A DNA stretch of 64,000 bases from Toxoplasma gondii ME49 (Eukaryota; Apicomplexa; Conoidasida; Eucoccidiorida; Sarcocystidae), in the NCBI RefSeq assembly GCF_000006565.2, contig NC_031475.1, positions 1 through 64,000 on the forward strand, written 5' to 3'. Every line of letters starts with the position of its first letter. Within the stretch, counting starts at the first letter, position 1. The translations under genes and the position numbers were made by a program. The notes under the pieces are model-generated. The model saw only the letters and a list, made by a program, of their open reading frames with translations, was not told where the DNA came from and searched no databases. Positions 11,200 to 24,449 of this stretch are shown piece after piece.

Positions 11200-14100
11200 C
11201 CATTCCGACACAACACGCTAGCGGTGGCTAAGTCCCACGGAGACGGAGACACCTGACATCACGGGAACGTTCCGTCGACACCACGACCTCACAACAAGCA
11301 TCGCCCGCTCCATTACATTCCTATAGCTTCCCCCTCATGGGAAACGCCTCAACTGAATAACGTGTGACATATGCGTACAATTATGCACCAGTGCCGACGT
11401 CACGAGTCCGCCTTGCCACCCAACCACCTGACCCAGGACCCCCGACAATCAGCACGTGATCAGGGTCCACGCCGCACATCCAGTCGCGCATTGTACGTGT
11501 GATTGTGGCAAATGCACACAGACACATTCCTATTGTTGGTCCATTTTACGCACAACTCGCCCGCGCTCCCAAACACCTCTCTCGAATTTCGGCGTCAACA
11601 TCGAATTCCTGACCACCTACCGACGGCGGCTGAAACGTGCAAACCGACACCAGGTGACGGGGCACAGTGTGAAGACACCCAGCTCCGTCTGAGAAAAGCA
11701 AAACCAATCGCGCTGTTCTGGCGCCGGAGTGTTCCCTCAGCTCCTGCGAGGCACTCGTTACTAGAGACGAATATCATCGGACTCCCCCACACTTCACATC
11801 AGCACACGTTCACAACCACACAGACATCACCTCACACCACACCCCTGCCGATTTCCGTCGACACCACGATCTCACACAAACCCAATCTCGCTCCATCACA
11901 TTCCTACAGCTTCCCCCCTCAAGCGAAACGCCTCCACTGAAATAACACAAGCAATATCCGTAGAAGCCAGCACTACCGACATCGCCAGCAACCCACCTGG
12001 GCACCCATCCACACGCACCAGGACCCCCCACGATCAGCACGTGATCAGGGTCCACGCCGCACATCCAGCCGCGCAGCGTACGTCTGATTGTGGTAAATGG
12101 ACGCAGACACATTCTTATTGTTGGTTCACTTTACGCACAACTCGCCCGCGCTCCCAAACACTTCTCGAATTTAGGCGTCAACAGTGAATTCCTGGCCACC
12201 TACTGACGGCGACTGAATACCGATAAAACGAAACCATGTGACGGGGCACACTGTGAGCACATCCAGCTCTGTGTGACAAACAACAAAAGCGGTCCTGCTT
12301 GTCTGCCGTCGGCGTCTCGCCCCAGCTCCCTGTAGGCACTGGGTGCTGCTAGAAACATGTTCCAACGCGCTCCCCCACACTTGACGTCACGTTACATACT
12401 CTCAACCACACACACATCACCTCACGCCACACATCTGTCATTCTCCCCAGAATCTCATTCCGACACAACATGCTAGCGGTGGCGAAGTCCCACGGAGACG
12501 GAGACACCTAACATCACGGGAACGTTCCGTCGACACCACAACCTCACAGCAAGCATCGCCCGCTCCATTACATTCCCATAGCTTCCCCCTCACGCGAAAC
12601 GCCTCAACTCAATAACGCGTGACATCTGCGCACACGAAGCCACCGGTGACGACATCGCCAGCAACCCACCTGGGCACCCATCCACACGCACCAGGACCCC
12701 CCACGATCAGCACGTGATCAGGGTCCACGCCGCACATCCAGCCGCGCAGCGTACGTCTGATTGTGGTAAATGGACGCAGACACATTCTTATGGTTGGTCC
12801 AGTATACGCACAACTCGCCCACGGTTCCAAACACCTCTCGAATTTAGGCGTCAACAGCGAAGACGAAACAACTTACCGACGGCCGCTGAAATGAGCAAAC
12901 CGAAACCAAATGACGGGGCACACTGTGAGCACATCCAGCTCTGTGTGACAAACAACAAAAGCGGTCCTGCTTGTCTGCCGTCGGCGTCTCGCCCCAGCTC
13001 CCTGTAGGCACTGGGTGCTGCTAGAAACATGTTCCAACGCGCTCCCCCACACTTGACGTCACGTTACATACTCTCAACCACACACACATCACCTCACGCC
13101 ACACATCTGTCATTCTCCCCAGAATCTCATTCCGACACAACATGCTAGCGGTGGCGAAGTCCCACGGAGACGGAGACACCTAACATCACGGGAACGTTCC
13201 GTCGACACCACGACCTCACAGCAAGCATTGCTCGCTCCATTACATTCCTATAGCTTCCCCCTCACGCGAAACGCCTCAACTGAATAACGTGTGACATATG
13301 CGCACATGAAGCCACCGGTGACGACATCGCCAGCAAAGCGCCTCGGCATCCATCCACCTGCACAAGGATCCCCAACGATCAACATATGGTCAGGGACCAC
13401 GTCGCACAGCCAGTTTCGCAGACACATTCCTATCGTCGGAGCATTTTACGCACAACTCGCCCACGCTCCCAAACAACTCTCTCGAATATTGCCGCCAACA
13501 CCGCAGCCCTGACCACCTACCGACGGTGGCTGAATACGAGTGAAATGGAACCAGGTGACGGGGCACACTGTGAGCACATCCAGCTCTGTGTGACAAATAA
13601 CAAAAGCGGTCCTGCTTGTCTGCCGTCGGCGTCTCGCCCCAGCTCCCTGTAGGCACTGGGTGCTGGTAGAAGCATGTTCCAACGCGCTCCCCCACACTTG
13701 ACGTCACGTTACATACTCTCAACCACACACACATCACCTCACGCCACACATCTGTCATTCTCCCCAGAATCTCATTCCGACACAACATGCTAGCGGTGGC
13801 GAAGTCCCACGGAGACGGAGACACCTAACATCACGGGAACGTTCCGTCGACACCACGACCTCACAACAAGCATCGCCCGCTCCATTACATTCCTATAGCT
13901 TCCCCCTCATGGGAAACGCCTCAACTGAATAACGTGTGACATATGCGTACAATTATGCACCAGTGCCGACGTCACGAGTCCGCCTTGCCACCCAACCACC
14001 TGCCCCAGGACCCCCGACAATCAGCACGTGATCAGGGTCCACGCCGCACATCCAGTCGCGCAGTGTACGTGTGATTGTGGCAAATGCACACAGACACATT

Positions 14101-14369
14101 CCTATTGTTGGTCCATTTTACGCACAACTCGCCCGCGCTCCCAAACACCTCTTTCGCATTTCGGCGTCAACATCGAATTTCACCTACCAGCGGGAGCTGA
14201 ACACAGAAACGACAGCACCGCAGAACACAATGCAGCTCACAGAATAGACACCCAGCTCCGTCTGAGAAAATACACTACCCACCACGATGCTCTGGCGTCG
14301 ACGTGTCGCCTCTCCTCCCTCTAGGAACTCGCTTCCAGAAACGGATTCCAACGCGCTTGCCCAGACTTG
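11200..14369 (+). repeat. Subtelomeric module alpha, array 1 (about 5 units)
   Basis: The unit landmark CAGCACGTGATCAGGG occurs near 11450, 12036, 12709 and 14021, with a mutated version near 13380. This gives spacings of about 585, 673, 675 and 640 bp. Each unit also carries a core of the form CACTGTGAACACACCCAGCT followed by GTCTGAGAAAA. Four units contain the palindrome GGAACGTTCC (11264, 12519, 13191, 13836). The spacing differs from unit to unit because internal segments are exchanged between unit types. Confidence 0.9.
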
Positions 14370-16035
14370 ACACCCGTGAACATGCTGCCTAGCGGACACA
14401 TATCACCCAACGCTACAACGCTGTGGCTGTCCCGACGGCAGTTTCCTGCCTCTCACTATCCGTGGAGTAGGTGCACGAAGCCGCTTTGGGATGCAGCACC
14501 ACTGTCAACGAGCGGCGACAGGATCCACTGCCATGCCACTCCTTACACCCGCGCAGTTCCTCTTCAGCCAATTCCACGAGCAAACACCCGGTCCCACCAA
14601 AAGCAACGACCTGCTGTTGCCTAACTCCTGTCGCGTATGCGAGACCCCGATATCGTGCACGAACGCGTCACTCATTTACCCTCGCCTTCACAGACACCGC
14701 TTATTCAACAATTGCGCACAAACCTCCGACGTCTCCCTACATCCTGTGAAGCAAGGCGGGAATTCACCACAAGAGCTCAGTCTCCAGTAAGAAGTGTTCA
14801 CACCCATTTTCGACTGCACGTGCTCCCTGCGAAAACGGGAGGGTGCCCGACGGCCCCTGCTCATTAACGCCTCGAAACGCGTCAGCCATGTCAACACACG
14901 GTACATGNNNNNNNNNNNNNNNNNNNNNNNNNNNNNNNNNNNNNNNNNNNNNNNNNNNNNNNNNNNNNNNNNNNNNNNNNNNNNNNNNNNNNNNNNNNNN
15001 NNNNNNNNNNNNNNNNNNNNNNNNNNNNNNNNNNNNNNNNNNNNNNNNNNNNNNNNNNNNNNNNNNNNNNNNNNNNNNNNNNNNNNNNNNNNNNNNNNNN
15101 NNNNNNNNNNNNNNNNNNNNNNNNNNNCCTGATTCTGTTCTGCACGAAAAGGTGGGCTCTCTCCGTCGCCCCAAACCAACAGCTGTCTGGCGAACTGTCA
15201 CCTCATGCTCTCCCGGTTACAAAGGTGATATCAATTTCAGGTGTAGCTGCCGTCATCGTCCGTAGCACGAGAAAGAAGCCATTGCGTGACACGACATCGA
15301 TACAAGCATCAACTGCCTGGATCTAAAAATCACCGCCAAACGTCTTGTGCCAAATGCTTACCATCGCCTTCTGATGTAAGCCGGCATGACTTCCTCAAAA
15401 AACATGGTATAATAACATGACTGAGATGACGCATTCGCAGTCGCTCTTGCCATCCATTCGTCTGTAGCAGCAGACCTCGAAACTCTGCCAGCGCTTCAGC
15501 CTTCCATCAGGTTCAGAAACTGTTTTTCTACAAACGAGATAGTCGTCCATTTACCCGTCCATCTGCCGCACCGCCACTCCCCACTCTCTGCATCCATTTG
15601 GGCCCATAATCAACCGGTAGACTCAGACGTGCTTTCTCACATGCACGTAGAACAAGACAGCGGTCACGTTGCAAGTGGCACCCCTTCTGACGCGCGACCC
15701 CGCCTTTGCACCCGGAAGCACAACGACCATTTGACGCACTTCAGCAACCAATACCGGGATAACAGACGAACTAGAACAGCGAACTGACGTACACATTGAG
15801 AGAACACTAACTGAGTTGTTCTGCGAAGACGGAATGTTTCTTGTTGGACTATAGAGGGGTGCTGCGGCTCTTTCCACTGGTGTTCTCTTGTCGGACAGAT
15901 AATACGTGGCAACACGCGTAGCTACTCTCGACCCTCTCGACGACAACCGAATTCGAACCATGACACGGCGTTTCTGCGATATGCCAACGATTGACTCAAA
16001 ACATCGCTACCGAAACGTATGTAACGAGTGCCTAC
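14370..16035 (+). repeat. Subtelomeric module beta, copy 2
   Basis: The copy begins at CACCCGTGAACATGCTGCC and extends to about CATGAGCTGACGAA. It is interrupted by an assembly gap (14908-15127). The part after the gap (15128-16035) matches 18901-19822 almost base for base. Small indels cluster directly beside the gap (for example GGTGGGCTC against GGTGGCTC in copies 3-5), suggesting low-quality contig ends. No coding signature was seen. Confidence 0.9.
14908..15127. other. Assembly gap (220 N) inside beta copy 2
   Basis: There are 220 N. The intact beta copy 5 has about 364 bases (29979-30342) between the same flanking sequences, so the N count does not represent the real distance. Confidence 0.95.
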
Positions 16036-16074
16036 CTGCATGAGCTGACGAAGAATATCCCGAAAACGAATAGG

Positions 16075-18179
16075 CGGTCAGCGCCCGACGAGACACCCGG
16101 TCTCGATTCTTATGTTCTCTTGCCGTAAAAGCAGGCAGAGACCTTCCTGTTGCTGGTCCATTCCACGCACAACTCGCCCACGCTCCCAAACGCCTCTTTC
16201 GAATTCCGCCGCCAACACTGCAGCCCTGACCACCTACCAACAGCGACTGAATAGGGACAAAAGGAAAATAGGTTGCGGGGGACACTGTGAACACACCCAG
16301 GTCGGTCTGAGAAAATCCAAAACCAACCCGGCTGTTCCGGCATCGGCGTGTCCCCTCACCTCCATGTAGGCGATCGCTGCCAGAAACGGATTTCAACGCG
16401 CTCTTCCACACTTGATGTCAGTTTACACGCTCTCAACAACACACACCTCACTTCGTGCCAAGCCTCTGCCGATTTGCGCCGATACCACGGTCTCACACAA
16501 ACCCACGCCCACTTCATCACATTCCTACAGCTTCTCCCATCACGTGAAACGCCTCAACTGAATAACGCGTGACATCTGCGCACACGAAGCCACCAGTGAC
16601 GACATCGCCAGCAACCCACCTGGGCACCCATCCACACGCACCAGGACCCCCCACAATCAGCACGTGATCAGGGCCGACGCCGCACCTCCAGTCGCGCAGC
16701 TTACGTGTGATTTTGGCAAATGCACACAGACACATTCCTATTGTTGGTCCATTTTACGCACAACTCGCCCTCGCTCCCAAGCACCTATCTCGCTTTTCGG
16801 TGCCAACATCGAAGCCTTGGCTACCTACGCGGGACTGAATAGGGACAACAGGAAACGAGGTTGCGGGGGACACTGTGAACACACCCAGGTCGGTCTGAGA
16901 AAATCCAAAACCAACCCGGCTGTTCCGGCATCGGCGTGTCCCCTCACCTCCATGTAGGCGATCGCTGCCAGAAACGGATTTCAACGCGCTCTTCCACACT
17001 TGATGTCAGTTTACACGCTCTCAACAACACACACCTCACTTCGTGCCAAGCCTCTGCCGATTTGCGCCGACACCACGGTCTCACACAAACCCACGCCCAT
17101 TTCATCACATTCCTACAGCTTCTCCCATCACGTGAAACGCCTCAACTGAATAACGCGTGACATCTGCGCACACGAAGCCACCAGTGACGACATCGCCAGC
17201 AACCCACCTGGGCACCCATCCACACGCACCAGGACCCCCCACAATCAGCACGTGATCAGGGCCGACGCCGCACCTCCAGTCGCGCAGCTTACGTGTGATT
17301 TTGGCAAATGCACACAGACACATTCCTATTGTTGGTCCATTTTACGCACAACTCGCCCACGCTCCCAAACACCTATCTCGCTTTTCGGTGCCAACATCGA
17401 AGCCTTGGCTACCTACGCCGGACTGAATAGGGACAAAAGGAAACGAGGTTGGGGGGAACACTGTGAACACACCCAGGTCGGTCTGAGAAAATCCAAAACC
17501 AACCCGGCTGTTCCGGCATCGGCGTGTCCCCTCACCTCCATGCAGGCGATCGCTGCCAGAAACGGATTTCAACGCGCTCTTCCACACTTGATGTCAGTTT
17601 ACACGCTCTCAACAACACACACCTCACTTCGTGCCAAGCCTCTGCCGATTTGCGCCGATACCACGGTCTCATACAAACCCACGCCCACTTCATCACATTC
17701 CTACAGCTTCCCCCATCACGTGAAACGCCTCAACTGAATAACGCGTGACATCTGCGCACACGAAGCCACCGGTGACGACATCGCCAGCAACTCACCTGGG
17801 CACCCATCCACACGCACCAGGACCCCCCACAATCAGCACGTGATCAGGGCCGACGCCGCACCTCCAGTCGCGCAGCTTACGTGTGATTTTGGCAAATGCA
17901 CACAGACACATTCCTATTGTTGGTCCATTTTACGCACAACTCGCCCACGCTCCCAAACACCTATCTCGCTTTTCGGTGCCAACATCGAAGCCTTGGCTAC
18001 CTACGCCGGACTGAATAGGGACAAAAGGAAACGAGGTTGCGGGGGACACTGTGAACACATCCAGCTCCGTCTGAAAGAATACACAACCTACCACGATGCT
18101 CTGGCGTCGACGTGTCGCCTCTCCTCCCTCTAGGAACTCGCTTCCAGAAACGGATTCCAACGCGCTTGCCCAGACTTGA
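16075..18179 (+). repeat. Subtelomeric module alpha, array 2 (588-bp tandem units)
   Basis: Three and a half head-to-tail units have an exact 588-bp period: the landmark CAGCACGTGATCAGGG falls at about 16658, 17246 and 17834, and other shared positions (16348, 16936, 17524) keep the same spacing. Units are nearly identical, so the amplification is recent. The last unit switches, within its core, into the version that precedes beta copies. Confidence 0.93.
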
Positions 18180-19822
18180 CACCCGTGAACATGCTGCCTA
18201 GCGGACACATATCACCCAACGCTACAACGCTGTGGCTGTCCCGACGGCAGTTTCCTGCCTCTCACTATCCGTGGAGTAGGTGCACGAAGCCGCTTTGGGA
18301 TGCAGCACCACTGTCAACGAGCGGCGACAGGATCCACTGCCATGCCACTTCTTACACCCGCGCAGTTCCTCTTCAGCCAATTCCATGAGCAAACACCCGG
18401 TCCCACCAAAAGCAACGACCTGCTGTTGCCTAACTCCCGTCGCGTATGCGAGACCCCGATATCGTGCACGAACGCGTCACTCATTTACCCTCGCCTTCAC
18501 AGACACCGCTTATTCAACAATTGCGCACAAACCTCCGACGTCTCCCTACACTCAGTGAGCCAAGGCGGGAATTCACACAAGAGCTCAGTCTCCAGTAAGA
18601 AGTGTTCACACCCATTTTCGACTGCACGTGCTCCCTGNNNNNNNNNNNNNNNNNNNNNNNNNNNNNNNNNNNNNNNNNNNNNNNNNNNNNNNNNNNNNNN
18701 NNNNNNNNNNNNNNNNNNNNNNNNNNNNAGGATGCGACAGACCGAAGAGGAAGGACGTCACGCAGCACTTTCGTTCCGGCCCTTGCATGACCACGACCGT
18801 GCGCCAGGAACACGAGGAACGGAGGCCATGCCAGAAGAAATATCAATGCTGGGGAAGTGGAGACTCGCGATAACGAATTCAGACACACCTGCGCTGACAC
18901 CTGATTCTGTTCTGCACGAAAAGGTGGCTCTCTCCGTCGCCCCAAACCAACAGTGTCTGGCGAACTGTCACCTCATGCTCTCCGGTTACAAAGGTGATAT
19001 CAATTTCAGGTGTAGCTGCCGTCATCGTCCGTAGCACGAGAAAGAAGCCACTGCGTGACACGACATCGATACAAGCATCAACTGCCTGGATCTAAAAATC
19101 ACCGCCAAACGTCTTGTGCCAAATGCTTACCTTCGCCATCTGATGAAAGCCGGCATGAATTCCTCAAAAAACATGGTATAATAACATGACTGAGATGACG
19201 CATTCGCAGTCGCTCTTGCCATCCATTCGTCTGTAGCAGCAGACCTCGAAACTCTGCCAGCGCTTCAGCCTTCCATCAGGTTCAGAAACTGTTTTTCTAC
19301 AAACGAGATAGTCGTCCATTTACCCGTCCATCTGCCGCACCGCCACTCCCCACTCTCTGCATCCATTTGGGCCCATAATCAACCGGTAGACTCAAACGTG
19401 CTTTCTCACATGCACGTAGAACAAGACAGCGGTCACGTTGCAAGTGGCACCCCTTCTGACGCGCGACCCCGCCTTTGCACCCGGAAGCACAACGACCATT
19501 TGACGCACTTCAGCAACCAATACCGGGATAACAGACGAACTAGAACAGCGAACTGACGTACACATTGAGAGAACACTAACTGAGTTGTTCTGCGAAGACG
19601 GAATGTTTCTTGTTGGACTATAGAGGGGTGCTGCGGCTCTTTCCACTGGTGTTCTCTTGTCGGACAGATAATACGTGGCAACACGCGTAGCTACTCTCGA
19701 CCCTCTCGACGACAACCGAATTCGAACCATGACACGGCGTTTCTGCGATATGCCAACGATTGACTCAAAACATCGCTACCGAAACGTATGTAACGAGTGC
19801 CTACCTGCATGAGCTGACGAAC
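18180..19822 (+). repeat. Subtelomeric module beta, copy 3
   Basis: This copy is collinear with beta copies 2, 4 and 5 and ends at CATGAGCTGACGAA, where copies 2 and 3 separate. It contains an N gap (18638-18728) flanked by a one-base deletion (TTCACACAAG against TTCACCACAAG). No coding signature was seen. Confidence 0.9.
18638..18728. other. Assembly gap (91 N) inside beta copy 3
   Basis: There are 91 N. In beta copy 5 the same interval (29901-30171) is about 271 bases, so the gap is undersized. Confidence 0.95.
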
Positions 19823-20165
19823 GCATCGTGGGCACCATCACGGTATTTGCGATGGCGGCATCGCAGGAGCGACTGGTTCTCATTCACTGCTGCCGACCAC
19901 CCACATGCACTGCCAACGCTGCAAAGCAAGTAAATTGTCAGCGCTCGACATTCACACACGGTCCCCAAGCCTATGCCTCAAAGAGCTCAACGCCGTAACA
20001 CACTTCCCAACTCTCTGTCCCCCCTCGAAAACACAACTCGCTGACGCTCTTAATCGATCAACTGGCATTTTGACTTCAACACATGATCCCTCACTACTTA
20101 CACCAGCAGCCTGTACATGTACAAACAAGCTGTCTGTACGTGTCACAATGTGACCACTGCAAGTT
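19823..20165. other. Unassigned spacer between beta 3 and iota 2
   Basis: This C/A-rich sequence has no clear second copy in the window and no supported gene. Confidence 0.4.
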
Positions 20166-21602
20166 CGTTTCTGAACGAATGTGCAGCGGGTCCGGCACTG
20201 CTGACATCGGAGTGCCGTTTTGCTCCTCTCTAGCTCTCTACCTCCCAAGACATGGTCTCTCGCGCTGCAGAAAATCTGGCATCGGCCAACCCACCGTCGA
20301 CGGGGAAAGCATCACCCCACGCGACACCTCTGCTGCTACTATCACAGCACGATCTCCTTCGTCACAACGATACTCGATTAGAAATGCCAAATCGCATTCC
20401 GCTGCAAGGCGTCTCGCTGTCACATCAAGGCGAGTGTCAAATAGTGTTGTAAACACGTGACCCGAGAGAGAGCTTGCAGTCTGTTGGGGCTTGCCACACA
20501 CGCCGTGACAGGGATAGGTCGCGAGCAGCTACGAGGAAACTGGACCCTGGGTGAAGCGGAGGTTTGGCGAGATGACAGAGTACGCGAGCCTTATGGGCCA
20601 ACATGTTGAAATCAACACATAGACTGTTCTCAAGAGGCTGCTGCCACGGGTGAAGACACAGAAACCGTCGGCTCATGCGATTCTGACGGCTCTCGTTCCC
20701 CGAGAGATGGAACATGCTAAATTTCATGAACACCATAGACTGGGACAGTTTCACGTCTACTGAATGCAGTTAATGGAGCTGCCTCCCCATCATCAACCAG
20801 CACACATGCTGCGGCATTCTCGACCCACTCCTCATCAATGTGGCCCCTGATTCCACCGGCAGAAAACAGGCCTCGCCGCAAAAACGTCAATAGCAGCGGA
20901 GATCAAGCTAATATGTGGCACTTAATGCCACGTGCGATATCGACCCTGCCACCTTGGAACACCACCCCATATCACGTACAAGAAAAACGGTGGGACAAGG
21001 AACAGTTTCCTGGCCAATGTACGTACGGTTTTCAAAACAACGTTTTCCCGATTGTGCGGCACATGCTACCTGCCTCTCGTCAAGCTGTCGCCCTATACAA
21101 AAGACACGCGATACGTGCTAGGACCAGTGCCCTAAACTCAGACAGTTGCCACATCGCACCGTGTAATTTTGTCGTCATCGTCATCTATCTATCGTAATCC
21201 CCAGACCACAATTTAACAGTGTCGAGCACTCTGTCCGCCGTGCTTAGGGTGACAATTAAAAAACGCCTAACGCGTGCGTACTAGCGGCGCCTGAAGTACT
21301 CCGTGATGAGCCTCGGATCACATACGAATTGAAAGCCTCGCAGAACCAGATACTAAGCGGTCACACTGGCTGCACATCCACATGCACTTGAAACCCTTCA
21401 AAACTTTTACGCTGCCGGCGCCGCAACTTCTACGCCCGGCTCCAAAATGTACTTGCTACAAACGCAGTCACCCACAATTCCTTGCCACAAACGTGCTCCG
21501 AGCCTTCTCCACACTGTTGCCTTCTGTAGCGACACGGAGTTACCCGGTACAACCGACGGATCCCGGCACGCATCTACAAAACGACGGCAGCCGAGGTGCA
21601 CA
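20166..21602 (+). repeat. Subtelomeric module iota, copy 2, with ~0.68-kb extra segment
   Basis: 20166-20465 is diverged from 9615-9930 and 21141-21602 is almost identical to 9890-10320. The roughly 680 bases between them (20466-21140) are absent from copy 1. The start of this extra segment resembles part of module gamma: ACACGTGACC, then CTGTTGGGG and CACACAC, as at 26935-26975. The module is therefore itself a mosaic. Confidence 0.82.
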
Positions 21603-22090
21603 TGTTGACTGGCACAAACACATCCCCGCCCCTACACCTGAAAACACAACTACCTATGCTGCACCGCAAGAGCATACCCTGAAATAGAGATGACACTCAA
21701 CGGCGCGTTAAGAGACGGTTGTGCAGATCTCTGGCTCCTTCGTTCTGCAGGAACGAGATGCCCCTCACTGCAGTAAACAGACTGATGTGGTGCGATGTTT
21801 TACTCCGGGGTTTTTGACTCGAACAGTGATACCAGACACCACATGTAGCGCGCCATTGACTGCCGCAGTCAAACAGGGAACCCGACCCGTTATAGGATAT
21901 CATTGCAGGACTCCATCCGCCACTCGAACCGTCGCCACTGGAACAGACGTGCAATGACTGCGTACTCTTATCGCCTGACGGAGGTGCCGGACCTCGGAGG
22001 GGAAATGGGATGAAACTGTCAATGAAGCAACTCGTGCACAGCCACCCCTACCATCCAACCATTGCGACCGGCAGAACTACACACCCAAAA
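21603..22090. other. Unassigned spacer
   Basis: I see no gene and no second copy of this stretch. Confidence 0.4.
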
Positions 22091-24449
22091 TATATACTCT
22101 TTCATCGCCCGACAAGACACCCGGTTTCGAAACACACGCCTGACTGCTCTAAACGCATGCCGACACATTCCTATCGTCATTACATTTCACGCACAACTCG
22201 CCCACGCTCCCAAATGCCTCTCGAATTTCGGCGTCAACATCGAATGCCTGACCACCTACCGACGGCGGCTGGAACGAGCAAACCGAAACCAGGTGACCGG
22301 ACACACTGTGAACACACCCAGCTCCGTCTGAGAAAATGCAAAACCGATCCCGCTGTTCTGGCGTCTGCGTGTGGCCACACCTCCCTCTAGGCAATCGCTT
22401 CCAGAAACGGATTTCAACGCGCTTGCCCAGACTTGACATCAGTTTACATGCTCTCAAGCAGACAAACACTGCCTCCGCCATATGAATCTGCCGCTCCACC
22501 AACAGGATCATCCTGACACAACAGACTACTGGTGGCGAAGTCCCACGGAGACAGAGACACGTGACATCACGAGAACGTTCCGTCGACACAGCGATCTCAC
22601 ACAAACACAGGCCCGCTGCATCACATTCCTATAGCTTCCCCCCTCACGCAAAACGCATCAACTGAATAACGTGTGACATATGCGTACAATAATGCACCAG
22701 TGTCGACGTCACGAGTCCGCCTTGCCACTCATCCACCTGCCCCAGGACCCGCCACAATCAACACGATTTCCGGGTCCACACAGGCACATCCCATTCTCTA
22801 AACATCGGTCTGACTGGCACCAATGCACGCAAACACCTTCCCATCGTTGGTCAGTGTCACAAATAATTCCGCGACTCTCTCAAGCACCTCGCTCCCGTTT
22901 CGGACGCGGCGTCCGCATTAAATCCGTGACTACCTACCACCGATGTCTGAACACGAAAACAACTTCAGTGCACAACTAACACCGTAGACATACCCAGTTG
23001 CGTCAGAGAAAATGCAAAGCCAACCAATCCTGCTTTTCTGATGTCGGCGTCTCGCCCCAGCTCCCTGTAGGCACTGGGTGCTGCTAGAAACATGTTCCAA
23101 CGCGCTCTCCCACACTTGACGTCACGTTACATACTCTCAACCACACACACATCACCTCACGCCACACATATGCCATTCTCCCCAGAGCCTCATTCCGACA
23201 CAACATGCTAGCGGTGGCGAAGTTCCACGGAGACAGAGACACCTGACATCACGGGAACGTTCCGTCGACACCACGACCTCACAGCAAGCATCACCCGCTC
23301 CATTACATTCCTATAGCCTCCCCCTCACGCGAAACGCCTCAACTGAATAACGTGTGACATATGCGTACAATCATGCACCAGTGCCGACGTCACGAGTCCG
23401 CCTTGCCACCCAACCACCTGCCCCAGGACCCCCGACAATCAGCACGTGATCAGGGTCCACGCCACACATCCAGTCGCGCAGTGTACGTGTGATTGTGGCA
23501 AATGGACGCAGACACATTCCTATTGTTGGTCCATTTTACAAACAACTCGCCCGCGCACCCAAACCTGTCGAATTGAGGCGTCAACGTCGAATTGCTGCCC
23601 ACCTACCACCGGCGGCTGATTACGTAAAAAACACCAGGTGAAGGGTCCCAGTCTGGACGCACTGAGCTCCGTCTGAGACAATACAGGACTAGTGCCGCTG
23701 TTCTGGCGCCGATACGCCGTCTCGTACCTTTCCAGGCGACTCGTTCCCCTCCAGTGTGCTTACCCAGAGTTGACGTCAGTACATGCTGTCTCGCGAGCAC
23801 ACATCACCGAAATCACCGGATCTTACACCTCTGCCGTTGGCCCCCACAGATACATCCCGACACAACGCGCTAGAGTTTGCAACGCCCTCCGGAGAGACGT
23901 GACATCACCCGTACCATCCGTCGACGCCTCGATCATACACAATCACCACGCCCACTTCATCACATTCCTACAGCTTCTCCCATCACGTGAAACGCCTCAA
24001 CTGAATAACGCGTGACATCTGCGCACACGAAGCCACCGGAGACGACATCGCCAGCAACTCACCTGGGCACCCATCCACACGCACCAGGACCCCCCACAAT
24101 CAGCACGTGATCAGGGCCCACGCCGCACATCCAGTCGCGCAGCGTACGTCTGATAGTGGGAAATACACGCAGACACATTCCTATTGTTGATGCATTCCAC
24201 AGAGAATTTCCCGACTCCCTCAAACACCTCCTTCGCATTTCGGCGTCAACATCGAATTTCACCTACCAGCGGGAGCTGGACACAGAAACGACAGCACCGC
24301 AGAACACAATGCAGCTCACAGAATAGACACCCAGCTCCGTCTGAGAAAATACACTACCCACCACGATGCTCTGGCGTCGACGTGTCGCCTCTCCTCCCTC
24401 TAGGAACTCGCTTCCAGAAACGGATTCCAACGCGCTTGCCCAGACTTGA
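22091..24449 (+). repeat. Subtelomeric module alpha, array 3 (diverged units)
   Basis: Landmark sequences occur near 22760 (mutated), 23450 and 24101, and the CCCAGCTCCGTCTGAGAAAA core near 22318 and 24330. The palindrome GGAACGTTCC occurs at 23254-23263 and as a one-base variant near 22572. Units in this array are less alike than those of array 2 and include several older versions. Confidence 0.85.

Noticed and set aside
16664..18133. Repeated frames of about 97 codons in alpha units, in which codon 1 is a GTG
   Set aside because: They repeat because the 588-bp DNA unit repeats. They start at non-ATG codons, carry no domain, and the minus strand of the same units is open as well.
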